Shown one piece after another: positions 56,645 through 64,000 of a stretch of 64,000 bases of DNA. The translations under genes and the position numbers were made by a program. Source of the stretch: CAVPJW01 sp963705525. Its GTDB lineage: Bacteria > Acidobacteriota > Vicinamibacteria > Vicinamibacterales > CAVPJW01. Within the stretch, counting starts at the first letter, position 1. Each line of letters opens with the position of its first letter. The notes under the pieces were generated by a model. It saw nothing but the letters and a program-made list of their open reading frames with translations, was not told where the DNA came from and did not search any database. The stretch covers positions 310,001-374,000 of the forward strand of contig CAVPJW010000007.1 of the NCBI GenBank assembly GCA_963705525.1, read 5' to 3'.

Positions 56645-58678
56645 ATGGCCGGCGTGAATCGACCCGTCTCCGCCACCGGGCTGGTCGCCGTGCTGCTCTT
56701 TGCCTGGTGGGTGCGCGCGCCGCTCACACGAGCCGGACTGCCCTACTTCTATCAGGAGGACGAGGGGCATCATTTCAATCGGCTCGTTGAGATGGTCAAG
56801 CATGGAACATTCGACCCTCATTACTTCCACAAGCCATCGCTCCACTTCTACCTTCGCATGCCGGTGATCGCGGCCGCGTTCGTCTGGTCCGTCAGAGCGG
56901 GTGAAATCCGATCGATTCAGGAGATTGACACGCGCGACCCGCAGGGAATCGGTGGTTGGGCGTTTTCCGCGTCGCATCCGCGCATCGTCCGATGGACGCG
57001 CGGCGCGAGCGTGGTCTTCAGCCTGCTGATCGTGCTGGTGTCGTTCTTCCTGGCCCGGGAGTTCGTCGCGTCCGACGGCCTCTGCCTTGGCGCCGCCTGG
57101 CTCGCTGCATGCGCGCCTGCTCTGGTCGCAGACTCCGCCAAGATCGGCGTCGATACGCTGGTGACGCTGATGTCTCTGCTGGCGGCGTATCTGGCGGTCC
57201 GCCTCCATGATCGATTTTCGATCGGCCGCCTGATCGGCGCCGGCATGTGCGCGGGGCTGGCCGTGTCGAGCAAGTACAACGCCGCGCCGATCGCGGTCGT
57301 CCCGCTGCTGGCTTGCCTAGCGCTCGGTCGGCGCGATCTCGGCACTCTCGCCATTGCGCTCGTCTCGCCACTCGTGGGGTTTCTCGCCGGCACGCCGTAC
57401 GCGCTCGTGTCGTTTCCACAGTTCCTCGACGAGATGGCCTTCGAAGTCTGGCATTACGGCACGGCGGGACACGCCGGTGCCACAGGAACGCCTGGAATTT
57501 CGCAGGCCTGGTTCTACCTCAAGTGGTTCGGTGGATTCGGACTCGGCCTCGGGGCGACGCTCGTCGGCGTGCTGGGGGTGTTGCGCCTGGCCATCCGCCC
57601 GAGCGCGAAGACCATCACCTTTCTCGCATTCCCCGTGCTCTTTTTCGGACTGATGATCGCGCAGAAGGTCAACTTCACGCGGAACGTGCTGCCACTCGTG
57701 CCGTTCCTCTGCGTCTCCTCTGTCGTGGCGGTCAACACGGTGCTCGCATGGCGGTGGTTCGCCACCGGTCGGCAAACGGCGGCGCTCGTGCTCCTCACCG
57801 TGATCTCACTTCAGCCGCTGGTGCGCGCACTCTCGATTCGGCAAGACGCGTTGAACGCCCCGCCGGACAGCCGCGTTCTCGCCGGACAATGGCTGTCGGC
57901 GGCGGGGCCTGGAACGGAGACCGCGTTCGCAGCCGAGCTTCAATTCCCACGCGCGATCTCGAATCGCAATGGCGAACCCATCGAGACCGAACGCCTCATC
58001 CCGACGGACCTCTATCTGCAAGGGTTCGATCGCATCGTGGCCGATTCCACACTCCGCGTGCCTCCGGAGGAGGCCGAGCTCCTCGAGGTCGAGAAGACGT
58101 TCCGGGGCGAGCCGGGCCCGCAGCGCATTCGGTTCAACCCCGAGATTCAGATCTACCGGCTTCACGCGACCCCCGCGGCTGATAAGGCGCTGCGAGGCGC
58201 ACTCGAGCGACCGGCCGCGGCTGTTTTTCCGCTGATTCGGTATCCCGATGGTTCGGCGGTGAGAGCTGGGGATGCCGCGGGATGCTACCTGCCCCGGATC
58301 CGTTTCACCGGAGAACAGGTCGACGACGGGTGCTGGGTGCGCGGGAGACTGGCCCGGGTGATGATTGAAGGGGCGCGGCTCCCGAAATCTCTCACCAACG
58401 GTACGCTCTCGCTGGAGCTGGACGTCATGTCACCGTGGGCCGATCAACAGTGCTCCGTCGCCGTCGAAGGATGGCAGTCCGAGGAGTTGTGCAAAGACAT
58501 TTCCGCTCGAAAGTGGCGCCACATCATCGTTCGCGCTCCGGCTGACAAGTTGAGAGCCGCGAATGCCGTGATCATGCGGACCGCTGAGGTCCATCCGTTG
58601 GAGTCCCCGCGGCCCGATGGGCGTGCGGAACGGGTCGGGGTCGCTATCAGAAACGTGGCGTTCAGGAACGACCGGTAA
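56645..58678 (+). CDS. GT39-like (ArnT/PMT-type) membrane glycosyltransferase
   Basis: The 677-residue protein has an acidic motif YQEDEGHHFNRL just after the first helix, as in GT-C lipid-linked sugar transferases of the GT39 group, followed by about ten membrane helices to residue 395. A soluble C-terminal domain of about 280 residues follows. It should move a sugar from a polyprenyl phosphate at the periplasmic side. The acceptor is unknown. It is a single gene, divergent from the upstream methyltransferase. Confidence 0.78.
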   Translation: MAGVNRPVSATGLVAVLLFAWWVRAPLTRAGLPYFYQEDEGHHFNRLVEMVKHGTFDPHYFHKPSLHFYLRMPVIAAAFVWSVRAGEIRSIQEIDTRDPQGIGGWAFSASHPRIVRWTRGASVVFSLLIVLVSFFLAREFVASDGLCLGAAWLAACAPALVADSAKIGVDTLVTLMSLLAAYLAVRLHDRFSIGRLIGAGMCAGLAVSSKYNAAPIAVVPLLACLALGRRDLGTLAIALVSPLVGFLAGTPYALVSFPQFLDEMAFEVWHYGTAGHAGATGTPGISQAWFYLKWFGGFGLGLGATLVGVLGVLRLAIRPSAKTITFLAFPVLFFGLMIAQKVNFTRNVLPLVPFLCVSSVVAVNTVLAWRWFATGRQTAALVLLTVISLQPLVRALSIRQDALNAPPDSRVLAGQWLSAAGPGTETAFAAELQFPRAISNRNGEPIETERLIPTDLYLQGFDRIVADSTLRVPPEEAELLEVEKTFRGEPGPQRIRFNPEIQIYRLHATPAADKALRGALERPAAAVFPLIRYPDGSAVRAGDAAGCYLPRIRFTGEQVDDGCWVRGRLARVMIEGARLPKSLTNGTLSLELDVMSPWADQQCSVAVEGWQSEELCKDISARKWRHIIVRAPADKLRAANAVIMRTAEVHPLESPRPDGRAERVGVAIRNVAFRNDR

Positions 58679-58782
58679 CGGTCCTGTGGGTGCTTGAGGT
58701 TCGAAGTGCCGAGAGGACCCGAGCCCACGGACATCGCGGACCTGGAAAAACCTGCAGGACCGAGAACACCGAGGACCCGGGG

Positions 58783-59628
58783 TTAGTCCTCGCGTTTCTG
58801 TCCGACCGTCGCAAAAAGCATCGTGTTCTGAATCTCGACGAACGCAGGCCCAGCCTGCGCGGCTTCTGCGGCGTATTTGTCCAGCAGCTTCAGATAGTCG
58901 GTCCCCATTCGCCTGAGCGCCTCGTCTGGTGCCTTGTCGATGGCGATGCGCACCGCGTCCTTCCGGGATTCCCAGACCGATGCCGGGGGCGCGCCCAGAC
59001 TGGTCCGCGTCACCGGAAAGAGGCGCACGGTCATGGGTTCGATGCCGTGCTCCGCAAAGAGCGCCGACAGCTTCGGGCCAACGGCGAGATCCGTGGTGTC
59101 GCCGCGCGCGCCCGCCAGCGCGGTAAAGAATCGGGTGCCGAGCTCGAAGGCGCGACCGCCGATTTCGAGGGAGCTGTACCAGTAACGCGCGCCATTGTCC
59201 GGCTCGACCGCAAGCACGCGTCCACCGGGCCGGGTGACCCGCGCGAATTCCTTCACCGTCGATGCCAGGTCCCCCACGTGCTGGAGAACGGCGACGCAGT
59301 AGGTCGAATGGAAGGTCAGATCGCGAAAAGGCAGGCGTCGCGCATCGCCGCACGCGAAGCTGGCGCGCACATTGTGAGCCTTCGTCGATTGCGCGGCCTG
59401 GCGGACGTAGTCGGCGATGAAATCGATGGCGACGAGTTCGACCTGCGTCATGCGCAGCCGCCCGAGGGTGAGCTCGGCCGTGCCGACGCCGCAACCAACG
59501 TCGAGAATGCGATTCCCTGCGCGCGGCTGCAGCGTCTCGCGCAGAAAGTCTGTGAACTCGCTGTTCCACCAGCGTTCCCTCAAATGCTTGAGCGTGGCGG
59601 ACGTCAGCGCATCAGTGTCACGAACCAT
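58783..59628 (-). CDS. Class I SAM-dependent methyltransferase, UbiE-like
   Basis: The 281-residue protein has the SAM loop RILDVGCGVGTAELTLG near residue 39, LVAIDFIADYVRQA, GDARRLPFRDLTFHSTYCV and VLQHVGDLASTVKEFARVTR. This is the UbiE/menaquinone-type methyltransferase pattern, though the target could be another small molecule. It is convergent with the glycosyltransferase gene and separated from it by 104 bases. Confidence 0.85.
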   Translation of the reverse strand: MVRDTDALTSATLKHLRERWWNSEFTDFLRETLQPRAGNRILDVGCGVGTAELTLGRLRMTQVELVAIDFIADYVRQAAQSTKAHNVRASFACGDARRLPFRDLTFHSTYCVAVLQHVGDLASTVKEFARVTRPGGRVLAVEPDNGARYWYSSLEIGGRAFELGTRFFTALAGARGDTTDLAVGPKLSALFAEHGIEPMTVRLFPVTRTSLGAPPASVWESRKDAVRIAIDKAPDEALRRMGTDYLKLLDKYAAEAAQAGPAFVEIQNTMLFATVGQKRED

Positions 59629-59754
59629 ATGATCAGCAGTTTGTCTCTCGGCGTTTCAATCGTCGCGCTGCAGTCCTCGGGAAGGTCTGCGAGTAGCTAT
59701 AAGAACTTGGTAGCGTCGCCTGGCAGCGGCGCCAGATTATACATGCACGACTGT

Positions 59755-59808
59755 TCGACACTTCGAGTGACTTTGCGACCCTTGGACTCGTCGACCCTTT
59801 GACCTTTT
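59755..59808. repeat. 8-nt AAGGGTCG-family array, inverse orientation
   Basis: On plus the units read GCGACCCT, TGGACTCG, TCGACCCT, TTGACCTT, which is the reverse complement of the AAGGGTCG unit seen elsewhere. It lies directly after the stop of the M28 peptidase gene. Confidence 0.65.
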
Positions 59809-59815
59809 CTTGAGT

Positions 59816-61915
59816 TTACTCACCGAGCATGTCTCGCGCGCGCCGCACGGCATCGGTCATTCTGGCCAGCGCGGCGCTGACACGCGCAGTTTCTCGATCG
59901 ATCGCCGGCTGCTGTCCCTGACGAATGGCCTCGGCCAGTCCGGGGATGGCCTGGCCGTCGTAGAGCGAGTAGATGTTCCAGCCGTACACCACGTGTCGAT
60001 ACCAGTGCTTCGCCGCCGGCTCACTCTCGTCGAGCAGCGCCTGCTCGATGCGCACCAGCCGATCGTTCAGCTCGCGAACCTCCGCGTCCGAGAGTCGGGC
60101 GGACGACTCCTCGCGCTCGAGCCTCCGGTCGAGGTCGGTCGCCACGTCAATCAGCTTGCGCACCGGCTCCTCGAGGGCCGCCACTCTGGCTTCGGCGGCG
60201 TACCGCCCGATGCTGCGCGCGTAGCGCGCATATCGAAACGGCAGCACCCGGTCGGACGCGAGGCGCATGGCCGTCACACCCAGCAATCGCGCCAGCACGG
60301 CTCCCTGCTCGAATCCGGGATCCACGACCTGTTCCATATAGCGCCGCGTATCGTAGTTGGAGTGATAGGCGCCGTAACTGCCTTCGAAGTCGAACTCGAG
60401 CGACAGGGTGGGGAGGCCCAGGTAATCCTGAAACGCCACGAAATCGGCGCCGCTTCCCAACGCTGCCAGATCCGGTGTCGCCTCGGCCGACGAGGCCGGC
60501 GTCGATCCGGCGCGTCGTTCGTTCTCTTCCTTCCAGTCCTCGTACAGGCTCCGCCCGCGGCCCGGAATGCTCCGGGCCACGTCCGCGATGAATCCCGCGA
60601 GCGACGGGACGCCGCCCGCATCGAGACGCCCTCGCATGTAGAAATCGGAATTGATGTAGCAGACTGCGCGCTCGCGCAGCTCGCGTTCGTGCTCTTCCGC
60701 ATATTCCGTCGAGCCAACGAGACCGAACTCCTCGGCGTCCCAGATTGCGAACTGGACGGTGCGCTCCGGTCGCCACCCGTTGCGAGCGAGCGCGGCAAGG
60801 CTGCGTGCGACCTCCACCATGACGGCCGCTGCGCTGCCCGGATCGACACCACCGAAGGTCCAGGCGTCGTGGTGCGTGCCGATCAGGACCAGCCGATCCG
60901 GCTGGCGCGCGCCCTTTATCCGCGCGATCACGTCGTAGATCGACCGCGGCCCGTCGTCCATCTGGATGTTCATGCGAACGCGAACGGGCCCTGGCCCAGT
61001 GCGATACGCGAGGGGCAGGCCGCCTTGAAACGCCGCCGGCACCGCCGACCCTTCAAGGAGGCGGAGCAGTTGCTCCGCCTGATCAGACGACAGCACCGCC
61101 GCCGGAATTCTTGGGAGCGTGGGCGTGTCACGAGGATCGAGCGCGGCGCTCCCCTCGCGTGCCGGCGTGCCGGGCGTCAATGGATCGCCGTGCCAGAACC
61201 AGCTGTACTTCGCGTTGCCACGCTGCAGCATCCACGCGCTTCGCCATGGCCCCTTGGGCCACGTCTCTCCTCTCGCAGCGCCATCGTCGGCCGGATCGCT
61301 GTAGATCAGGATGCCTCTGGCTCCGGCCTGTTCGGCTGTGTGCACCTTGACGGCGCGATGGCTGCGCGCGTACCGGGCCAACGCGATACTGCCGCGAACG
61401 TCCACACCGACTTTCCGGAGCGCCTCGTAGTCCGCCGGGAGGCCGTAGTTGACGTAGACGACCTCTCCAGAGACGTCCCCGGACGCGGAGTACGCAACGA
61501 ACCCCGGACCGAGCTCACGACTTCCGGTGTCCGGATCGGCAGCGTTTGCCGGCTCCGTTGTTCGGAGGGCTACTTGTATCGGCTGCGTGATCGCCACGTC
61601 GATCGTCCGTGGTTCTGATAACCACGGCCGATACTCGACGACTTCTGTGTCGAGCCCTGCCGCTCCGAGCAGGCCGGCCAGATATTGAGCAACCTCGCGG
61701 CTTCGAGGACTGCCTGCCATGTGCGGGTGCGCGGTCAACTCGCGATGAACGGCGGAAATGCGATCCCTCGATATGGACGAGGCGAACGCGGCCTCGAGCG
61801 GCCCGCTCTGATCCGCCGGCTGTCCGGGCTCGGTCTGCGAGCCGGCGGTCAGCCCCCACAGCGCGGGACCCACGAATGCCAGCACCACGATCGAGATCGC
61901 GGCGATTCTGGACAT
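59816..61915 (-). CDS. M28 peptidase, glutamate-carboxypeptidase-II-like, exported
   Basis: The 699-residue zinc peptidase has a signal sequence (IAAISIVVLAFVGPALWGL), a PA domain (about 150-270), the M28 domain with LIGTHHDAWTFGG (zinc His, Asp), WDAEEFGLVGSTE (catalytic Glu pair), YINSDFYMRG and YHSNYDTRRYMEQ (zinc His), and a C-terminal dimerisation domain. The layout is that of folate hydrolase/PSMA, removing C-terminal residues from peptides. ATG 61915 is chosen; the open frame upstream is repeat sequence. Confidence 0.92.
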   Translation of the reverse strand: MSRIAAISIVVLAFVGPALWGLTAGSQTEPGQPADQSGPLEAAFASSISRDRISAVHRELTAHPHMAGSPRSREVAQYLAGLLGAAGLDTEVVEYRPWLSEPRTIDVAITQPIQVALRTTEPANAADPDTGSRELGPGFVAYSASGDVSGEVVYVNYGLPADYEALRKVGVDVRGSIALARYARSHRAVKVHTAEQAGARGILIYSDPADDGAARGETWPKGPWRSAWMLQRGNAKYSWFWHGDPLTPGTPAREGSAALDPRDTPTLPRIPAAVLSSDQAEQLLRLLEGSAVPAAFQGGLPLAYRTGPGPVRVRMNIQMDDGPRSIYDVIARIKGARQPDRLVLIGTHHDAWTFGGVDPGSAAAVMVEVARSLAALARNGWRPERTVQFAIWDAEEFGLVGSTEYAEEHERELRERAVCYINSDFYMRGRLDAGGVPSLAGFIADVARSIPGRGRSLYEDWKEENERRAGSTPASSAEATPDLAALGSGADFVAFQDYLGLPTLSLEFDFEGSYGAYHSNYDTRRYMEQVVDPGFEQGAVLARLLGVTAMRLASDRVLPFRYARYARSIGRYAAEARVAALEEPVRKLIDVATDLDRRLEREESSARLSDAEVRELNDRLVRIEQALLDESEPAAKHWYRHVVYGWNIYSLYDGQAIPGLAEAIRQGQQPAIDRETARVSAALARMTDAVRRARDMLGE

Positions 61916-61920
61916 TGATA

Positions 61921-62025
61921 GTTCTTGGTTCTCAGGGGTTGGTGCTTGGTTCACGGTGCCTGGTTCACAGTGCCTGGTTCGTAATGTTTCGTTCACACCG
62001 TTTGGTCCACAGTGCTTGTCTTGCT
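61921..62025. repeat. Fifteen-unit 7-nt GTTCTTG-family array
   Basis: Reading in blocks of seven from 61921 gives GTTCTTG, GTTCTCA, GGGGTTG, GTGCTTG, GTTCACG, GTGCCTG, GTTCACA, GTGCCTG, GTTCGTA, ATGTTTC, GTTCACA, CCGTTTG, GTCCACA, GTGCTTG, TCTTGCT. The 7-nt frame is never lost over 105 bases. It lies in the divergent promoter gap between the M28 and SGNH genes. Confidence 0.85.
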
Positions 62026-62109
62026 GTGCTGATCCGACCCGGACCTGAAGGTCGGGGCTGGTAACTGAGAACGGTAGCCGATCGCGCCAGCCTGTCAAGA
62101 ATGTCGAGT

Positions 62110-62140
62110 TTGACAACGCGCCGAGGGCATCTGGTATCGT
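62110..62140 (+). promoter_or_regulatory. Possible promoter of the SGNH lipoprotein gene
   Basis: A perfect TTGACA (62110-62115) is followed by TATCGT (62135-62140) after 19 bases, slightly long. The predicted leader to ATG 62195 is about 48 bases. Confidence 0.4.
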
Positions 62141-62194
62141 GTTGGGTTCCGGGGTTGCCGGTGGCCTGCCAGTAACCCGATGAAGGAGTTTGTA

Positions 62195-63637
62195 ATGGTT
62201 CGTCGGTTCTGGTCGTGGGGTCTTCTGGCAGCGGTATTCGCCTCCGGATGCGGAGAGCCTGGCGGGGGGCCCACCGCGCCGTCGGCCGCCACGACATTGT
62301 CACAGGGTGCGTCCCCAACGATAGAAGTGGCGTGTCCTTCGCTCGATGGCTCGCCGGGTTGCTTCTCGCCCCCGATCGCAACCGCGAGCGGAGTAGGCAT
62401 CGCCGCCATTGGCGCGCCACAGAACCTCACGGTTACCGTCAACGGTTCGATCCTTACCTATCACTGGACGGCGCCTTCTGGAGGCGGCGTTTTGTCATAT
62501 GTCCTCGAAGTTGGATCGTCCCCCGGTGCGTCCAACCTGGTGAATTTCGACACAGGGAACACTGCGACTTCGCTGGTCTCGGGCAACGTTCCGAACGGTG
62601 TCTACTACAGCCGGGTGCGCGCACGCGACGCGAGCGGGTTGGGAGCGCCATCGAATGAGGTGAAGAGCACGGTCGGTGGTAGCGGGGGCTCTTCGACAAA
62701 GCCCAACGCGCCCACCGGATTCTCCGTCTCGGTTAATGGATCCTCCGTGGTCCTCGACTGGAACGCCCCTTCTTCCGGTTGCCCCGCCACGTCGTACATC
62801 CTTGAAGTCGGTTCCTCACCCGGGTCGGCCAACCTTGGCAGCGGCGACATCGGCCCAGCCACATCGGTGACGGGGAGCGCGCCTCCGGGAACGTTCTACC
62901 TTCGCATACGCGCCAAGAATTCGGCTGGCGTGGGTGCGCCATCCAACGAGGTGAAGGTCGTCATTGCCGGAGGAGGCGCGGGGACGCTTTCAGTGACGCG
63001 GTTCGTCTGCTTCGGCGACAGCATGACGGATGGCGGCCTCGGACTGTCATCGGGCGGGTATCCCGACAAACTGCGTTCGCTGCTTGAGAATCGCTATACG
63101 AGCCAGAACTTCGATGTGTTCAACGAGGCCAAGGGTGGCGAGCGAGCGACCAACGGCCAGAACCGTTTGCCGGGTGTGCTCGATCAGTGGCATCCGCAGG
63201 TCCTCAACCTGCTCGAAGGCGTGAACGATCTCAATCACAACATAAATCCGATCGGCGCCATGTCGAACATGGTGAATGCCGCCAGGAGTCGGGGGATCGC
63301 CGTGATGCTGGCGACGCTGCCGCCCGAACGTAGTTTTGCGCCGGGCTTCGATCTCCTGAACGACTACAACAATGACATCCGGGCCCTTGCGACGACGCCG
63401 GGTGTCACGCTCGTGGATGTCTTCGCCGCTCTCAGCACGAACGTAGATAGTTACATCTCATCCAACGACGGATTCCATCCGACCGTCGCGGGACACAACA
63501 AGATCGGCGAAACGTTCTTCAACGCGATCGTCGCGCGCTTCCAGGTCAAGGCGTCCTCCACGACACTCACATCCATGAACGAGCTCGAAGCGGCGGGCTG
63601 GAGACTCCAGCCGACGATAGCGGGCTCGCAGCCGTAA
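62195..63637 (+). CDS. Lipoprotein with two FN3 domains and an SGNH/GDSL hydrolase domain
   Basis: The 480-residue protein has a lipoprotein signal (WGLLAAVFASGC), two fibronectin-III-like domains (about 75-165 and 170-265, both with YILEVGSSPG or YVLEVGSSPG and SAVGAPSNEV-like ends) and a C-terminal SGNH esterase domain with FGDSMTDGG (Ser), LEGVNDLN (Asn) and SNDGFHPTVAG (Asp/His). ATG 62195 is chosen because AAGGAG lies 7 bases upstream; an ATG at 62180 is also in frame. It may deacylate surface carbohydrate. Confidence 0.87.
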   Translation: MVRRFWSWGLLAAVFASGCGEPGGGPTAPSAATTLSQGASPTIEVACPSLDGSPGCFSPPIATASGVGIAAIGAPQNLTVTVNGSILTYHWTAPSGGGVLSYVLEVGSSPGASNLVNFDTGNTATSLVSGNVPNGVYYSRVRARDASGLGAPSNEVKSTVGGSGGSSTKPNAPTGFSVSVNGSSVVLDWNAPSSGCPATSYILEVGSSPGSANLGSGDIGPATSVTGSAPPGTFYLRIRAKNSAGVGAPSNEVKVVIAGGGAGTLSVTRFVCFGDSMTDGGLGLSSGGYPDKLRSLLENRYTSQNFDVFNEAKGGERATNGQNRLPGVLDQWHPQVLNLLEGVNDLNHNINPIGAMSNMVNAARSRGIAVMLATLPPERSFAPGFDLLNDYNNDIRALATTPGVTLVDVFAALSTNVDSYISSNDGFHPTVAGHNKIGETFFNAIVARFQVKASSTTLTSMNELEAAGWRLQPTIAGSQP

Positions 63638-63646
63638 ACGGATTCG

Positions 63647-63671
63647 GCCCGCCGGCAAGGCGCCGGCGGGC
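63647..63671 (+). terminator. GC hairpin after the SGNH gene
   Basis: GCCCGCCGGC (63647-63656) and GCCGGCGGGC (63662-63671) form a perfect 10-bp stem with a 5-nt loop, ten bases after the stop codon. There is no T-tract behind it. Confidence 0.6.
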
Positions 63672-63707
63672 TGGCCTCCCGGAGACCGGACAGTGTAGAG
63701 TTCGCCC

Positions 63708-64000
63708 GTGGCTGCGCTCTACCCTGTGACGATCCGCGTCCATTGGTGGGACACCGATGCCGCCGGTATCGTGTGGTTCGGAAACTTCTTCCGGTTTTTC
63801 GAAGAAGCCGAGGACGAGCTGTTCCGGGCGCTGGGAACGGCGCGAACCGATCTGGTGCGCGACCACCGCATTTTCATGCCGCGTGTGGAGACGTCGTGCC
63901 GGTTCAGGTCGCCGGCGCGCGCCGGCGATTTGATCGAAGTAGGCATCGGAGTGGACGAGATCTCGAACCGCCGTATCCAGTACCGCTTCGTCGTGCGCGA
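63708..64000 (+). CDS. Acyl-CoA thioesterase, 4HBT/YbgC type, cut by window edge
   Basis: From GTG 63708 the frame is open to the window end and reads VAALYPVTIRVHWWDTDAAG then IVWFGNFFRFFEEAEDEL. The WDTDAAGIVWFGNFFRF stretch is the hot-dog thioesterase signature, with the catalytic Asp in DTDAAG. Members hydrolyse short or aromatic acyl-CoA. About 97 residues are visible and the C-terminus is missing. Confidence 0.85.
   Translation, partial: MAALYPVTIRVHWWDTDAAGIVWFGNFFRFFEEAEDELFRALGTARTDLVRDHRIFMPRVETSCRFRSPARAGDLIEVGIGVDEISNRRIQYRFVVR

Overview
The window is high-GC bacterial chromosome, gene-dense and mostly in minus-strand operons. The mix of genes suggests a soil-type Acidobacteriota, probably class Vicinamibacteria. 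This is inferred from the DUF1501/PSCyt-PSD1 pair, the subtilisin with VVWG hexapeptide repeats, DUF4112, the BMC locus with three pentamer proteins, and the cdaA-cdaR-glmM operon in a diderm with a Pal lipoprotein. No rRNA, phage, insertion sequence or CRISPR array was seen.

0-9 kb holds nearly the whole UMP pathway in two divergent blocks around an acyl-CoA ligase: pyrR-pyrB-pyrC-pyrE on minus, pyrK-pyrD-pyrF-glutaredoxin on plus. The pyrR leader carries a PyrR-type RNA hairpin. 9-16 kb: pal, larE with a LysW-like carrier, a receiver-PilZ protein, a CorC-type protein, a Zn/Cd ATPase with its ArsR regulator and a perfect operator palindrome, and a peroxiredoxin. 16-23 kb: a Gld-type ABC exporter (ATPase, permease, GldG, DUF4340) followed by a PBP4-type carboxypeptidase.

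23-26 kb: an alanyl-tRNA editing protein, then an ArsC/Spx-like gene whose first redox cysteine codon is an in-frame TGA followed by a SECIS-like hairpin. It is a strong selenoprotein candidate. Next comes a DUF72 gene invaded in frame by an 8-nt repeat array, and a cyclophilin. 26-30 kb is a bacterial microcompartment locus on minus: class II aldolase, BMC-H, three EutN/CcmL pentamers, a small Cys-rich protein, a 2-hydroxyacid dehydrogenase and endonuclease III. Indels are concentrated here, so most of these genes must be read across frames.

30-40 kb is an orderly minus-strand operon tilS-ftsH-folP-cdaA-cdaR-glmM-pdxJ-hydrolase, a TPR protein and a YHS protein. A tRNA(CAU) lies upstream of tilS. 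40-48 kb: DUF899, DUF1501 and PSD1 proteins, a deoxyhypusine-synthase-like protein and queA. 48-52 kb: a GNAT acetyltransferase, the repeat-bearing subtilisin and DUF4112. 52-56 kb: yebC-ruvC-ruvA-ruvB-fabH. 56-64 kb: two methyltransferases, a GT39-like glycosyltransferase, an M28 peptidase, an SGNH lipoprotein and a partial thioesterase.

Across the window, intergenic gaps carry degenerate tandem arrays with strict 7- or 8-nt periods, in a few sequence families, sometimes as inverted halves. All calls come from reading the sequence; no database search was run.
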